Translations under genes and position numbers: made by a program
Part shown: one piece after another, positions 1 to 10,214 of the stretch
Numbering within the stretch: the first letter of the stretch is position 1
Layout of the letters: each line of letters opens with the position of its first letter
The notes under the pieces: generated by a model
Databases searched by the model: none
Seen by the model: only the letters and a program-made list of their open reading frames with translations
Told to the model about the DNA's origin: nothing
Assembly (NCBI GenBank): GCA_932521035.1
Contig: OW051494.1
Span: forward strand, 854,001-918,000
Length of the DNA: 64,000 nt
Reading direction: 5' to 3'
From: Oscheius dolichura
Taxonomy: Eukaryota; Nematoda; Chromadorea; Rhabditida; Rhabditidae

Positions 1-68
1 ATATACCCGGGCTATTTCTCTTCCCCTGTTGAGAGAGGCTAAAGGTTCGACTTCTTTGGAATTAGAAT

Positions 69-1279
69 ATCTCGTTTAGATCTGAATATCACGCAGAATA
101 GGTTCCTGGACCGGATTGATCTGCCCCGGCTGGAGAAGATTGGCCACCTGATGATCACGGACAACCATCTGTTGAGTGACATCTCCATGCCGAAGCTGGC
201 CAGCATCGAGGAGCTCACGATTTTGGGGAATCAACCGCTGCTGACCCTGGACAAGATCAAGGGGCTGCCCTTCCCCCGCCGGTCGACGAAGGTCGTCTGT
301 GTCACCCACTGGGATATTGTCATCTCCAGATTTGAGGATCTCCGTCTTTGTACCAATATTACAGGTTTTTTTTCTTATCTTTTTTAACAATAGAATATAT
401 TTACAGGAATCCTGAGACTGAAGAATATCGGGGAGAAGTCGAACCCGAGCCACTTCCGGGTCAAGAAGGTCGACGGCTGTCTCCGGGTGGAGAACAACGA
501 CAACCTGTGGGACTTGGACTTTCTCAACGAGACCGACTTCTCCGGCTGTGATGACCAGCACGTCTTCAAGAAGAACCGGCACATCTGTCCCAGGTGGTAC
601 TCCTGGAATTCGAAGCCGCTACAAATCACCGGCTGGGATGTCTACGGCTGTGGTCAGTCTCCTTCTCTCTTTCTTCTCACTTTCCCGGTTCAGACAAGCG
701 CTGTTGGGACCTGAAGGATGGACAGTGTACGACGTTCTACGGCGACCTGACCATCACGGACAAATTTGATCCGAAGCTCGTCCAGCGGCTGGAAGTCATC
801 CGAGGACGCCTGATAATCAAGGACACGAGTCTGAAGAAGATTGAACTGCCCCGGCTCAACCTCATCTATGGCCGTAATGGTCAGTTTCTTGTCTCTTCTT
901 CTCAACAATCCCTTGTTCAGCCCCTTTCCTGGTGGTCAAGAACAATTCCAAGCTGGAATCGGTGAGATTCCCGATCTTTATGAAGTATGTGACGAGAGGA
1001 CGAGCCACCGACCCACTGGTCACTTTGGAGGACAACCCCCGGCTCAGGAAGATGATCGACTTCTTGCCGATTCCCCTGCTCAGGACGTGTGGACAGCAGA
1101 AGAAGCCGGGAGGATGCTACTACGACGAGAAGGTCTACCGCCGCCCGAGGACGTCGACCTGGAGCAGCCTCGACATTGGAAATGTCGTCGTCGCCGTCGT
1201 CATGACCGTCACAATGACAGCCTTCATCGTCTTCTTCTGCTACAAAAACTACGTCAGCAATAAGAGCCACCGGGAATAA
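69..1279 (+). CDS. Receptor L-domain membrane protein, 3' part
   Basis: The 5' exons lie outside the window; the first visible exon starts after an AG at 68. Spliced reading gives L-domain style text: short leucine-rich strands such as LEKIGHLMITDNHLLSDI and LTILGNQPLLTLDKIKGLP, then a cysteine-bearing linker (VDGCLRVENNDNLWDLDFL), then a second block (GDLTITDKFDPKLVQRLEVI) and NAPFLVVKNNSKLESVRFP. This is the pattern of insulin/EGF-receptor L domains as found alone in nematode irld-type proteins. The last exon ends with a hydrophobic segment (VVVAVVMTVTMTAFIVFF) and a short cytoplasmic tail ending KSHRE. It is therefore probably a single-pass type I cell-surface protein without a kinase domain. 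Introns lie near 370-405, 652-693 and 882-919. Its last exon is duplicated in inverted orientation downstream. Confidence 0.72.
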
Positions 1280-1345
1280 TAAACTTTGCTTGTTCTTGTT
1301 TTGTTCTTGTTTTGGTTACTGTAGTTCTTCTCTTGCTTTTCTCTT
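1010..1345 (+). repeat. Inverted repeat, left arm (last exon of L-domain gene)
   Basis: These 336 bp are repeated in reverse complement at 1949-2284. The arm covers the coding end of the L-domain gene, its stop codon and about 65 bp of 3' flank including the AATAA-type tail. I saw only a handful of substitutions between the arms. Confidence 0.93.
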
Positions 1346-1948
1346 ACTTCTTTCTGGCTATCAGTTGGCGGTATTCTTACCATTACCGGGCTGGCTATCG
1401 TCGGTGTAGCCATATTCTACCATTATTTTCGACTCCTACAAGCATACGGTAGCATTATGCTCCAATAAAAGGGATCCCAATAGTCTCCGCAGTCTTCCCC
1501 ACGCCTTTTCTCCATCTACAACCCGTCCAATCTCATTTCTCGGCTCGGTATACGGTAGCTCCTATAGTAGGCACTCCCTAGGACCCGTACAACCTCTTCA
1601 GCATCTTTCCTACTATCAAAAACAGCCATAAAACCACGGCGCCTTTCTAATTTCCCTTTGCTGAGGCTCTACGGAGGAAGACAGCCGCTTTTTTGGAATT
1701 CCACCCGAGAAATTTCTGCCCAGATTACAAGCAGGTGACGTGTTGAACCGGCTGAACCTGTTGAAATGGCTTCAAACAATAAATTTGGTCGAAGAAAAGC
1801 TTCAAGAGGTACTGTAGCCGGAATTCGTGTTCGTTCTCAGAGGAAAAAGGAAATTCTACAGTAATCCTCATAGAAACACAAGAAGACACCGGCAATGAAT
1901 AGAATTGATTCAATTCTTCCAACAAAAAGGACTAGAGGATATTTCAAG
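1346..1948. other. Spacer between inverted arms
   Basis: These 603 bp separate the two inverted arms. No ORF here looks coding; the longest are short and lack splice context. Several TACGGTA/TACTGTAG words typical of rhabditid non-coding DNA are present. Confidence 0.5.
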
Positions 1949-2284
1949 AAGAGAAAAGCTAGAGAAGAACTACAGTAACCAAAATAAGAACAAAACAAGA
2001 ACAAGCAAAGTTTATTATTCCCGGTGGCTCTTATTGCTGACGTAGTTTTTGTAGCAGAAGAAGACGGTGAAGGCTGTCATTGTGACGGTCATGACGACGG
2101 CGACGACGACATTTCCAATGTCGAGGCTGCTCCAGGTCGACGTCCTCGGGCGGCGGTAGACCTTCTCGTCGTAGTAGCATCCTCCCGGCTTCTTCTGCTG
2201 TCCACACGTCCTGAGCAGGGGAATCGGCAAGAAGTCGATCATCTTCCTGAGCCGGGGGTTGTCCTCCAAGGTGACCAGTGGGTC
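1949..2284 (-). pseudogene. Inverted duplicate of L-domain last exon
   Basis: The reverse strand encodes the C-terminal part of the L-domain protein again (from LEDNPRLRKMIDFLP to KSHRE, stop near 2015). One clear residue change is in the membrane segment (AFTVFF against AFIVFF). There is no upstream exon on the minus strand beyond 2284, where homology stops abruptly, so this is a 3'-terminal fragment and not a full gene. It is recent, since near-identity extends through the 3' flank. If transcribed together with the original it could form a long hairpin. Confidence 0.85.
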
Positions 2285-2418
2285 AACATATTTTCCGCGA
2301 CTTGGAGGGAATCAAATATGCCCGACTGATTACCAACGTCACACGGGGAGGACAACCTGCGCTTTTTAATTAATACAAATGCAATTTGCCATATTTACTC
2401 CCAGTTTTCCGTTGTCGA

Positions 2419-5076
2419 ATGTCAACTGGACTTATCAATCCGTATTTTGAAGGGAATCCGGCCGTTTCCATCACAACTTCGAGGATTTTATGCCTAATCG
2501 GGGCTATTTTTGCCCTATTTGGACTCTATTGTATTATTTTCAAGTCTCCGAGAGATGTCTCCTCGTTCTATAAAATATTAAATATACAATGGCAGACATA
2601 GTGAGTTTTGGAGGGGCAGGGAGACAAGGGCGGCTTCCAACTCCTCCGCCCTTCTTTTCTCGGGTATCCCGGCGGCTTTTGGCCAGATTATGGTCACTTA
2701 TGAAGTGACTTTCCAGTTCCTAGAGTCTCCTAGTCCCCATAGTCTCCTGCCAACCCTTCATATGAAATTAACTTAAAATTAATCCAAGGAATGGAGCCTT
2801 TGATGTCCCGCACTCCCCGGGGAATTCCTCCTAAAAGAGGTACGGAGGAGGGAACAAGGGAATTGAACTTGAACTTGGATGAACTAGAAGAATGACCAGA
2901 AAATAGAGTAACTATACTTATACTTTCAGTTTCCTCATATTCCAAATAAACCTATCATTCTTGGCCTACCCCGTCAACCTTCTACCGTACAGTGCCTTCT
3001 ATCCCAGTGGACTGTTATCAACTATTGGACTGCCCAGCTCCTATCAATTGATTTTATTAATACTAAATTCCTGTTGTGAGTTTTTCTTACCGTTATTTAT
3101 TATCTGTTTATGACTTGAATATGAGAAAATTGGAGATCGGGACATTTGGGACTGGTCACGGCTGTTTTACAAGGAAGGCAAGGTTTCGCGCCCAATCTCC
3201 CGGTTCCATGGGCATTCCACAAAAAATCCTGGGCCAGAGATACTTCAAAAGGGGTTTCCAATTTTCGCAAGAAAAAAAATCAAATCCTAAAGGCAAAAAA
3301 TGAGCTAAATAACGGGTTTTTGGAAGGCGGGGTGAAATTTCGGGTTTCCTGGGTCTGGAACTGCTATTCTACGGCTTATTGTCATCAATTGTTCATCTTT
3401 GCCCCATATTTAAAGTTTTCTTCCACCTAACAATGGAAATAATGGTTTACTATTGAAAAGTAACCAAAAAAAACTTGAGAAAAAGCTGCTACCCTGCCGC
3501 TACCGTAATCCAGAAGGGAGACCCCTACCCTGGCCGATTCCAGGCTGTGGAACATCCGCCTTCCTTCCATTCTGGTACAGAATGGAGCAGCTTCTCTCTA
3601 CTCATAACCTTCTAAAGCATCGTCTACTCCGTATTCCCTTTTATTTCTGTATGAGTTTTGGTTCCTACGTCCTGGTCCCCCCATGCTGGTTTATTCTTCT
3701 CTATTTCATGGATCAACAGGCGACAAAAGAGGCTCTCGTAGCGAAAATGGGATTATACGAATCTTATAAGGAGATTCTCTTCGATAATCGAACATTAGCA
3801 GTGAATATCAATTTTGATGGCTGCTCTCAGGGGGGACTGGTCTCTATCTTTCGGTGTTGCCTAATGGGATCGGGCATTTATGTCACTGTGCTGTTATTCG
3901 TGGCAATTCTCGGCTGCTCGACGGTTTCTTTTATTCTTCTACAAAAGGAGAGGTCTACAATGTCGGAGAAGACGAAGAAAATCCATCGGCAGTTCCTGAT
4001 CAGCCTCTTGGCTCAGGTAAGGCGCCAATTGGGAGGAATTGAGAGGAAATCTTGGATTTTTGACCAAATTTTGAAGAAATTAACCCAATTTTTATGGTAT
4101 AAAATAGTATTTTACTGAAGAAAAATGCCTGAAAATCTTTTCTAATGGCTAAAAATTACGGTAAAAGGCGTTTTTTCTAGCCAGACGGCGTTTAGCCCCG
4201 TTGGCGCCATAAAATTTGAAATTATCAGCTTTCTCGCCAAAAATATACACATTTCGATATCTATAAATGTTCTTAAAAGTATAAATATGATTAATATAAA
4301 ATTTTCCAGGTCTCCGTAACGGAAATCCTCTTTGTCGGCAATTTGTCATTCATCGGCGCGCTGGGTATGTTTCGCTCAATTAGAGCAGGTGGGAATTTCG
4401 TATAAATTGAATTATTATGCGAGAAATTTTAATCTATTTTCTCTTTATTACGTTTTGGATAAAATAGGAGGGAGTTTTTGGTAATTGTGGGTTACTGTAG
4501 CCAGAATGGGGAAAGGGCGCCTTCTGGCGGCTGTCATCCATTTCTTCGGCGATAATTTGGGGTTTTGAACGGAAAAACTTCCCTACCAACATTTTGTATA
4601 CTACTATACCTCTAAAATTTATGTTTTTCATCTTAAATTTGAGAAAAAAATATCATAAACAGTCAATGAAAGGAACTGGCTACAGTAATCCGGTAGTTTT
4701 GAAATCAGGGCAACAAATTTCCCTATTTTTTTGGTTTTTTGGCTATATACCAATGTTTTCTACAGTAATCTCTAGCTCACTGACGATATTTTGGATAGTT
4801 ACTACAGTTAAGACAATTGCAGACTTCGGAAATTGGAGCGCCATCCTCCTGGCTCAATCCTCCCCGGCTGGCAGTGTTCTTATGATTCTGATGAGCAAAA
4901 CTTACAGAAACTTCTTATTCAACCTTTGTAATTCCATTTTCCTTCTTCTTTTAAGCAACCTGATGCCCTTTTCAGTAGGAATATCAGGAGCAAGAAGGGC
5001 CCAGGAGGTTACAGTAGACTCCAGACGAGAAAACGGGTCTCCCGGGGAAGAAGAGCCAAGACAGCGCCAAGAATGA
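2419..5076 (+). CDS. srh/str-type seven-transmembrane chemoreceptor
   Basis: The five exons are 2419-2600, 2930-3075, 3544-4016, 4310-4364 and 4766-5076. Together they are 1167 nt, an exact multiple of three (388 aa). TM1 reads ILCLIGAIFALFGLYCIIF followed by KSPRDVSSFYKILNIQ, the hallmark of worm serpentine receptors. Exon 2 gives FLAYPVNLLPYSAFYPSGLL, matching the P...P...G.G pattern of TM3 in srh/sri/str families. Exon 3 carries the YRMEQLL and DQQATKEAL segments, and the last exon ends with LMILMSKTYRNFL, equivalent to the conserved kPYR C-terminus. It should sit in the plasma membrane of chemosensory cilia and signal through a G protein. The length is a little over the usual 330-350 aa because of a charged tail. 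The exact subfamily is not certain. Confidence 0.8.
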
Positions 5077-6315
5077 CAGATTAATCCATGTTTTATGAAT
5101 AAAACCTTCGAAATTAGGCATTTTTTGGCTCTACTGGATAAAAATCATACCCGGGATCCTTGCTGAACCCCACCCGACGAAAATATCTCAAGAATGGGGA
5201 ATATTGCCGCCCGCCGTCGTCTCTGTTGTATTTGCTAACGAGTAGAGTACACTGATACCTTCGGCCAAGGAACATCATCAAATAGAGATCGAGGGGAGAC
5301 GAACTCTAACTGTAACATCTCTTTTCTTCTTCTATGCAGGTCCTGAAACGAAGAAGAAGCGATATGGGTAGTCCATACGGTGGCAGAGAGATCAATTGAA
5401 TTGGGATGTCTGATTCCAAGCGGCTCTTCCTCCATTCTTCTAAATTTTACACATAGAACTTCAAATTTGTGGCTTGATTATTCAAGGTTACTGGAAAAAC
5501 CATCAGTTCCGATATCATCAAGCTCTCACAATCCTTTCCCCCGAGGAAGATCCGCTGGAAACGGATTTGGACAAAAAAAAGAGGTAACTTCCAGAAAGAG
5601 ACCCACATTTCTTGGAAGAACCCCTAAATCCCGATCCCAGCTCGGCTTTTAGATGGCCTATCCCTCCTTGTAACATGTTTCTATACAGTTTTCCTCTTCT
5701 CCATCCGTGCGGAGTAGAATAAACCGCTTTTGGCATCGATTTTGGCCCACAGCTGAAGAATTGCCTCTGGAACCCCATTGCGAGTAGGCCCATTGCTCCA
5801 AGGGATTAGCCGGTTATGGACGGCTCGGCAATCGGACCATCTTTGTTCAAAACAGTTACAACGCTGTGACACCTTTGTCCTTTTGTCTTGCCGAGGCTTT
5901 ACGGGTGCAGGGGATCGGACTATCGCGTACCGTACCCTTTCTGGTCTACTAGAGCCTATCCGCTCAATTTCAGCACCCTGGGCGAGTAGTTCCAAAAATA
6001 ACCCTCCTCTTTTCCCAGGAATATAAACAACATCAAAAAGAGTGGGTGAAAGTTCAGCCTGGAACCAAAGGGCACCTTTGAAACCTTTGAAAATATGTCT
6101 ATTGGTATTTGCTGGGGGTAAACTGTTCACCTCGGGAGACTGTTCTTCAAAGATCACGGTCACATGCCGTCTTACACAGGAGAATAACCCCGTCGCCGAG
6201 AAAGCAAAGAATAGAGGAAAGCAGGGTGGGAGGGGTAGATTCGACGATATGTGTCACCCGGGTCCAGAGAAAGTTCAACTTTCGGTCGACTTTACTCCCG
6301 TGTGTGTACCGTCCA
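5077..6315. other. Intergenic, one degraded MITE
   Basis: No coding gene is supported. Reading frames through this stretch are open by chance and run through the MITE remnant at about 5820-5932. Confidence 0.5.
5820..5932. mobile_element. MITE copy 1 (left end degraded)
   Basis: The right terminus is intact (GCCGAGGCTTTACGGGTGCA then GGGGATCGGACTA). The left half has lost most of its terminal repeat but keeps the internal ACAAAGG/TTTGTAACAG-like core in reverse orientation. It belongs to the same family as the copies at 8941, 12916 and 26740. Confidence 0.75.
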
Positions 6316-7207
6316 ATGTTCCGTCTATTTCTGTTCATCTACTTGTTTCAAGCCCTGTTAGCTATTAAATGCTATAAAGGTAGGGATTAGACCTTTAAAT
6401 GATGGAAATATATGGATAATTATAGGGACTTATTATAGAGGAACAGAGATTATCGACTGCCCGGAGGGGTGCTACCATTATAGGGAAGATAGGCTGGGAT
6501 TTGGCAGATTCTCGTGGGATATGTGGTATCAACGGGTCGGATGTAGGAATAATAATACGAGATGCGAGGTGGATTAAACTTTTAGAATTATTAAAAGTCT
6601 TTAAAAATTAGAATTACGGTAGTTTTTGACTCGAAACCCAGGTTATTCCTCCAAAACAGGACCATAGATCTTTTTAGCTGCTTTTCCTTCATTTTTTACT
6701 AAATTTTCTGTAATTTTCAGGCCAAAAATGTCTATTACTGGGTCTAGTTTAAAATAAATATCTTAAATCCCCGGTTAAAATCATTTTAAAGGTCTACACC
6801 CCCATTTAAACGGGGAGTAAAAGCTCTGCCCCTAACTTCTTATTCTGTGGATTGGAGCGCAAATACAGCGCCTAGAATTCTATTAAAAAATCATAAGGAG
6901 GCCTTTAAATAGAGTAATATGGTTCCACGAAGAAAAATTACGGTAGGATAAAACATAGACTTTTAAAATGGCCATTTTCATTCCCATTTTTTGAAATTTC
7001 CCGATTTCTACCTTTCCATCCAAAAATACCAGATGAATATGGTTAGGGATACTGTAGCCCACACATTTAAAGGTCTATTCCAGCTTTTCCATCTTTTTTC
7101 CCAATTTAAAAGGTTATTTTCAGATAGAAAAAGACCCTGAAGGATCATTCCTGCGACGAGCCACCTGCTGCCAAGACGATCTCTGTAATCCTATTGAAAG
7201 TGAATAA
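6316..7207 (+). CDS. Secreted ET/Ly6-like cysteine-rich protein, copy A
   Basis: The three exons 6316-6379, 6441-6568 and 7124-7207 sum to 276 nt (91 aa). Exon 1 is a signal peptide (MFRLFLFIYLFQALLAIKCY). Exon 2 holds paired cysteines (DCPEGCYHYREDR...WDMWYQRVGC), and exon 3 ends with the CCQDDLCN signature typical of Ly6/ET-module three-finger-like folds, then IESE and stop. An AATAAA overlaps the stop codon. The product is a small secreted disulphide protein; no GPI tail follows CCxDxCN. It is paralogous and tail-to-tail with the gene at 7463-8548, sharing exon structure and phases at the first junction. Function in this family is mostly unknown. Confidence 0.8.
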
Positions 7208-7462
7208 AATGGCCGTTCTTTTTTTGTTAAAAATCTAAAAAAGAACAGAACTAGTCGCCAAAAAGTGCTCATTGCTCCTCCTCGTTGTTTTCAAAGTGTA
7301 CCGCAGTTCTCCCAGCCAAATGCCGTATTGTTGCAGCTGTGTCCACACTCACAGGTATCCTCACATTCCTCGTACCAGTCTCATGGCGATCTCTTCCTTT
7401 TGGTGTTTGAGACAACATAATACCATTAACAAATAGAAAAAAGGAGTAGGGAGACAGCCCGT

Positions 7463-8548
7463 TTATTCCTGTGCAATTGTATTGCAGTAGTCTTTTCGGC
7501 AACAACGTGACGAGATCCGTAGCGCTCCTTCTCGCTTGTTTACCTGGAAAATTCAAATTTTTTAAATGTTTTCTTATACAGGAAGAAGAGCTGATTATTA
7601 TGTGTGCAAACATTTTTTAAATAAACTCGATGAACAGGTTTTCCAAGCGTATTCTTCCCCACCAGGAAAAATACGCAATATGAAGATTTCTAATACTCTA
7701 CAGGCATCCTTTCGACTAGTCGCCTTCACTGCACCATGGCGCAGTGGCTAACATGCCGGTCTATTGCTCGAGATGTCACAAGTTCGAGTCCTCCCTCTGC
7801 CGATGATGATCTATTTATCAGTTATCCCTGTCCTAGAAATTATGCGGATACAGTAACCCTGAGGCATCTTTTTCCCCCTTTTTTTCGGTTTCCCTAATCT
7901 TGATACGGTACCGTAACCCAAGCTATCACTAGAGCCCATTTATCATCAAGGAATAAAGCGTTTCAGGACCTTTTGCCCTCAAATCTTCGTTACTTTTCAA
8001 TTTCGGAACTGAAAATGACAAAACTGGAATCATTTTCTGGCTAAAGGTCTCGAAACGGTTGATTCCTTGAGTTAGAAATGGACTTTATGACCAATTTTTT
8101 TATCATAAAATCAAGTTTAAAGGTCTAATTTGGTCTAGAATGTCAAACTTTGGCATTTGGATTGGTCAGAACGTCATAAAGTTCAATTATATAAGAAAAA
8201 TAGCCGTGAACCTTTGAAAATCAGCGCATAACCTAAATTTTTCTTCTTTTCCCGTTTACTCACATTACAATCGGTGTCTGCTTCCCTGCATCCCAATTTC
8301 TGATACCATAAATCCCAGAAAATCAGTCCGAATCCTTGTCGATCTTCCCGATACTCGTAGCAGCCGATCTGGCAGTTAATTACACTTACTCCTCGATGAT
8401 ATGTCCCTAAATTGGAAGGATTAGATTTTTTTTTTGGAGTCTTGGAAAGAAAACAGGATAAAAACGAACCATTATAACATTTAACAGCAGTAGAAATAGG
8501 AAATAGTAGGTAGAAATAGGCAAGAATAAGCAGAAGTTCGGTCTTCAT
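7463..8548 (-). CDS. Secreted ET/Ly6-like cysteine-rich protein, copy B
   Basis: The three minus exons 8548-8470, 8406-8264 and 7543-7463 sum to 303 nt (100 aa). It has a signal peptide (MKTELLLILAYFYLLFPIS), then CYNG, then VINCQIGCYEYREDRQGFG and a WDLWYQKLGC block nearly matching copy A, and ends CCRKDYCN...AQE. The start chosen is the ATG immediately before the hydrophobic segment; an in-frame ATG further upstream would bury the signal peptide. Copies A and B are convergent with their stop codons about 255 bp apart, so their 3' ends face each other, as after an inverted duplication. Confidence 0.78.
7733..7798 (+). pseudogene. tRNA-like sequence with A and B boxes
   Basis: TGGCGCAGTGGCTAACATG resembles a tRNA D-arm (A box), and AGTTCGAGTCC resembles the T-arm (B box), at about the right spacing. 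The anticodon stem does not pair properly, so this is a tRNA pseudogene or tRNA-derived element. It lies in the second intron of ET/Ly6-like copy B, on the opposite strand. Confidence 0.4.
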
Positions 8549-9252
8549 TTGATTTTTGGGGATATTATTGGGTGGAGGAATGTCTACGGGTTGTTGTCTC
8601 GCCCGACCCCGTAAAAGGTATAAAGAGGGGAGGTGTCTGTGTGTCCAATGGATTGTTTCCAACTGGGAGGGAGGGCGCTGCCTGCTTGGCTGGCTGTCTG
8701 ACTAAAAAAACAAACTGAATAGGCAGTTATTTCACGCCACATTGGATAGCTAGGTCCGTGTTTTTTGTTTATACAGGGGGACGAGCGAGGCGATGGGGTC
8801 AACGAGATGATCCGGGAGACTGGGCAGGGCGGGAAATTGTACAAGGGGACAATTCTATTAGCCAGAAAGCTTTAAAATGGGGGGAGAAGCCGCCAAGTGA
8901 CCAAAAAGTCAATCCTCTCCTCCGCTGGTTCAATCCTTGGTAGTCCTATTCCCTGCACCCGTAAAGTCTCGGCAGGACAAAGGTATAAAGGCCACAGAGT
9001 TTTGTACCAGTTTTGAATAAAGATGATCCTCCTGTCGAGACTTTACGGGTGCAGGGGATCGGACTATCAAGGGCCTAGCCTTCCCCTCCTCCGCTACCCT
9101 GTCGTCCTTCTCTTCCCCGGCCAGACGGCCGATTTCTACTGTAGAAGACTCCAAAATGACTACATCCACGACTACATCTACTGTTTACGACTTCTATCGC
9201 CATTCTTCTTGCCCTTCCTTCTCTCCTCTAGCCGTATTCTCAAGAAATCGCC
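8549..9252. other. Intergenic, holds MITE copy 2
   Basis: No coding gene is supported between the start of ET/Ly6-like copy B and the candidate exon at 9253. The only recognisable structure is the MITE at 8941-9066. Confidence 0.5.
8941..9066. mobile_element. MITE copy 2, intact
   Basis: It starts TAGTCC and ends GGACTA. The terminal repeats of about 36 bp contain CTGCACCCGTAAAGTCTCGG and its complement. The core has ACAAAGGTATAAAGG and CAGTTTTGAATAAAGATGAT. There is no coding capacity, so it is a non-autonomous element; the TA at both ends would fit a TA target site. Confidence 0.88.
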
Positions 9253-9315
9253 ATGAGCTTGCGAAGAACTTTACTAACCAAGAAGGTTGAAGCCAAACTG
9301 GCAGCGGCTAGAGAG
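9253..9315 (+). CDS. Candidate alternative first exon of gene at 10215
   Basis: A 21-codon exon (MSLRRTLLTKKVEAKLAAAR, then E) ends in a GAG|GTACGC donor at phase 0. The shared downstream exon at 11672 begins at phase 0 (AAA AAA GCT), so this exon can replace the one at 10215-10262. Its basic and alanine-rich helix suits an N-terminal extension. No acceptor lies just upstream, so transcription or trans-splicing would have to start nearby. Confidence 0.4.
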
Positions 9316-10214
9316 GTACGCTGAGTTTTCTACCCCAGGGCTTTGTACATATTAAACTCTGTTGATTAACAATGATCTCCGCCGCGGTGAGACCTTATTA
9401 GACCGGGAATTTCAAATAGAATTGTCTGGTGATCTTTCTACTGCTTCAATGGATCAGAATTAGACTTTTTGATTAATATCGGTTCCATTTCGCCGAATAC
9501 CAACTTTTTGGCAGATATTTTGGTATCGTCAGACTCCTCAGAAAATTCTGAACAAAGTTATCAGGACGGAATTTTAAAAACTGTACTTATTTGACCTCAA
9601 ATGGCACCGAATTACCCCGCCGCGGTGATAATTAATACGGCGGCGCCTTGATGACTTTGAAATGTATTTGAGGGTCAAGAAACCCCGGTTTCTGGAAGGC
9701 AAAAACGTTTTTTAGGCCAGAAAAGAACGGGAAACAAAACTAGGTTAAAAGATTCTAGAAAAACTGAACTTTTTGGGTCGGAATTAACCAAAATGACCTA
9801 TTCGGAGGCATTGTATGATTCCGCGGCAACTTTTTAACAAAATTTGGTCTTGAGGAGATCTTTTTCTTCTTTGTCTTCGAGATTTTCCTTCTATTCTGAT
9901 TCTTCAGTATAATTCAGAGACAGAAAAGCGCGGTGCTAGCAAATGACACCCTCACCCGGCGCCCTGGAACCAATTTATCCGGTGGTCGTTTTCTTTCTTC
10001 GGCCGGGGGTCGGCCAGGCAACGGAGAAGTAATCAAAGCGGGCAGAAAAGCGATTTGTGTCCCTCGGTGGAGCGGCGGTTGGTAGTTGTCTTGGTGTGGA
10101 ATTGGCTTGACACTCTCCCTCCTTCTCTCTCACACACACCCACATCCCCTCTTCCAACGGACAACAATCCCAGCCAGGCACTTCCGACGGCAGTTTCTGG
10201 AGAGAGAAGAGAAT

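Noticed and set aside
5681-6163. A 160-codon minus-strand ORF
   Set aside because: It reads through the MITE remnant (the RSPAPVKPRQD segment is the translated MITE terminus, also seen in several other ORFs), so it is not a gene.
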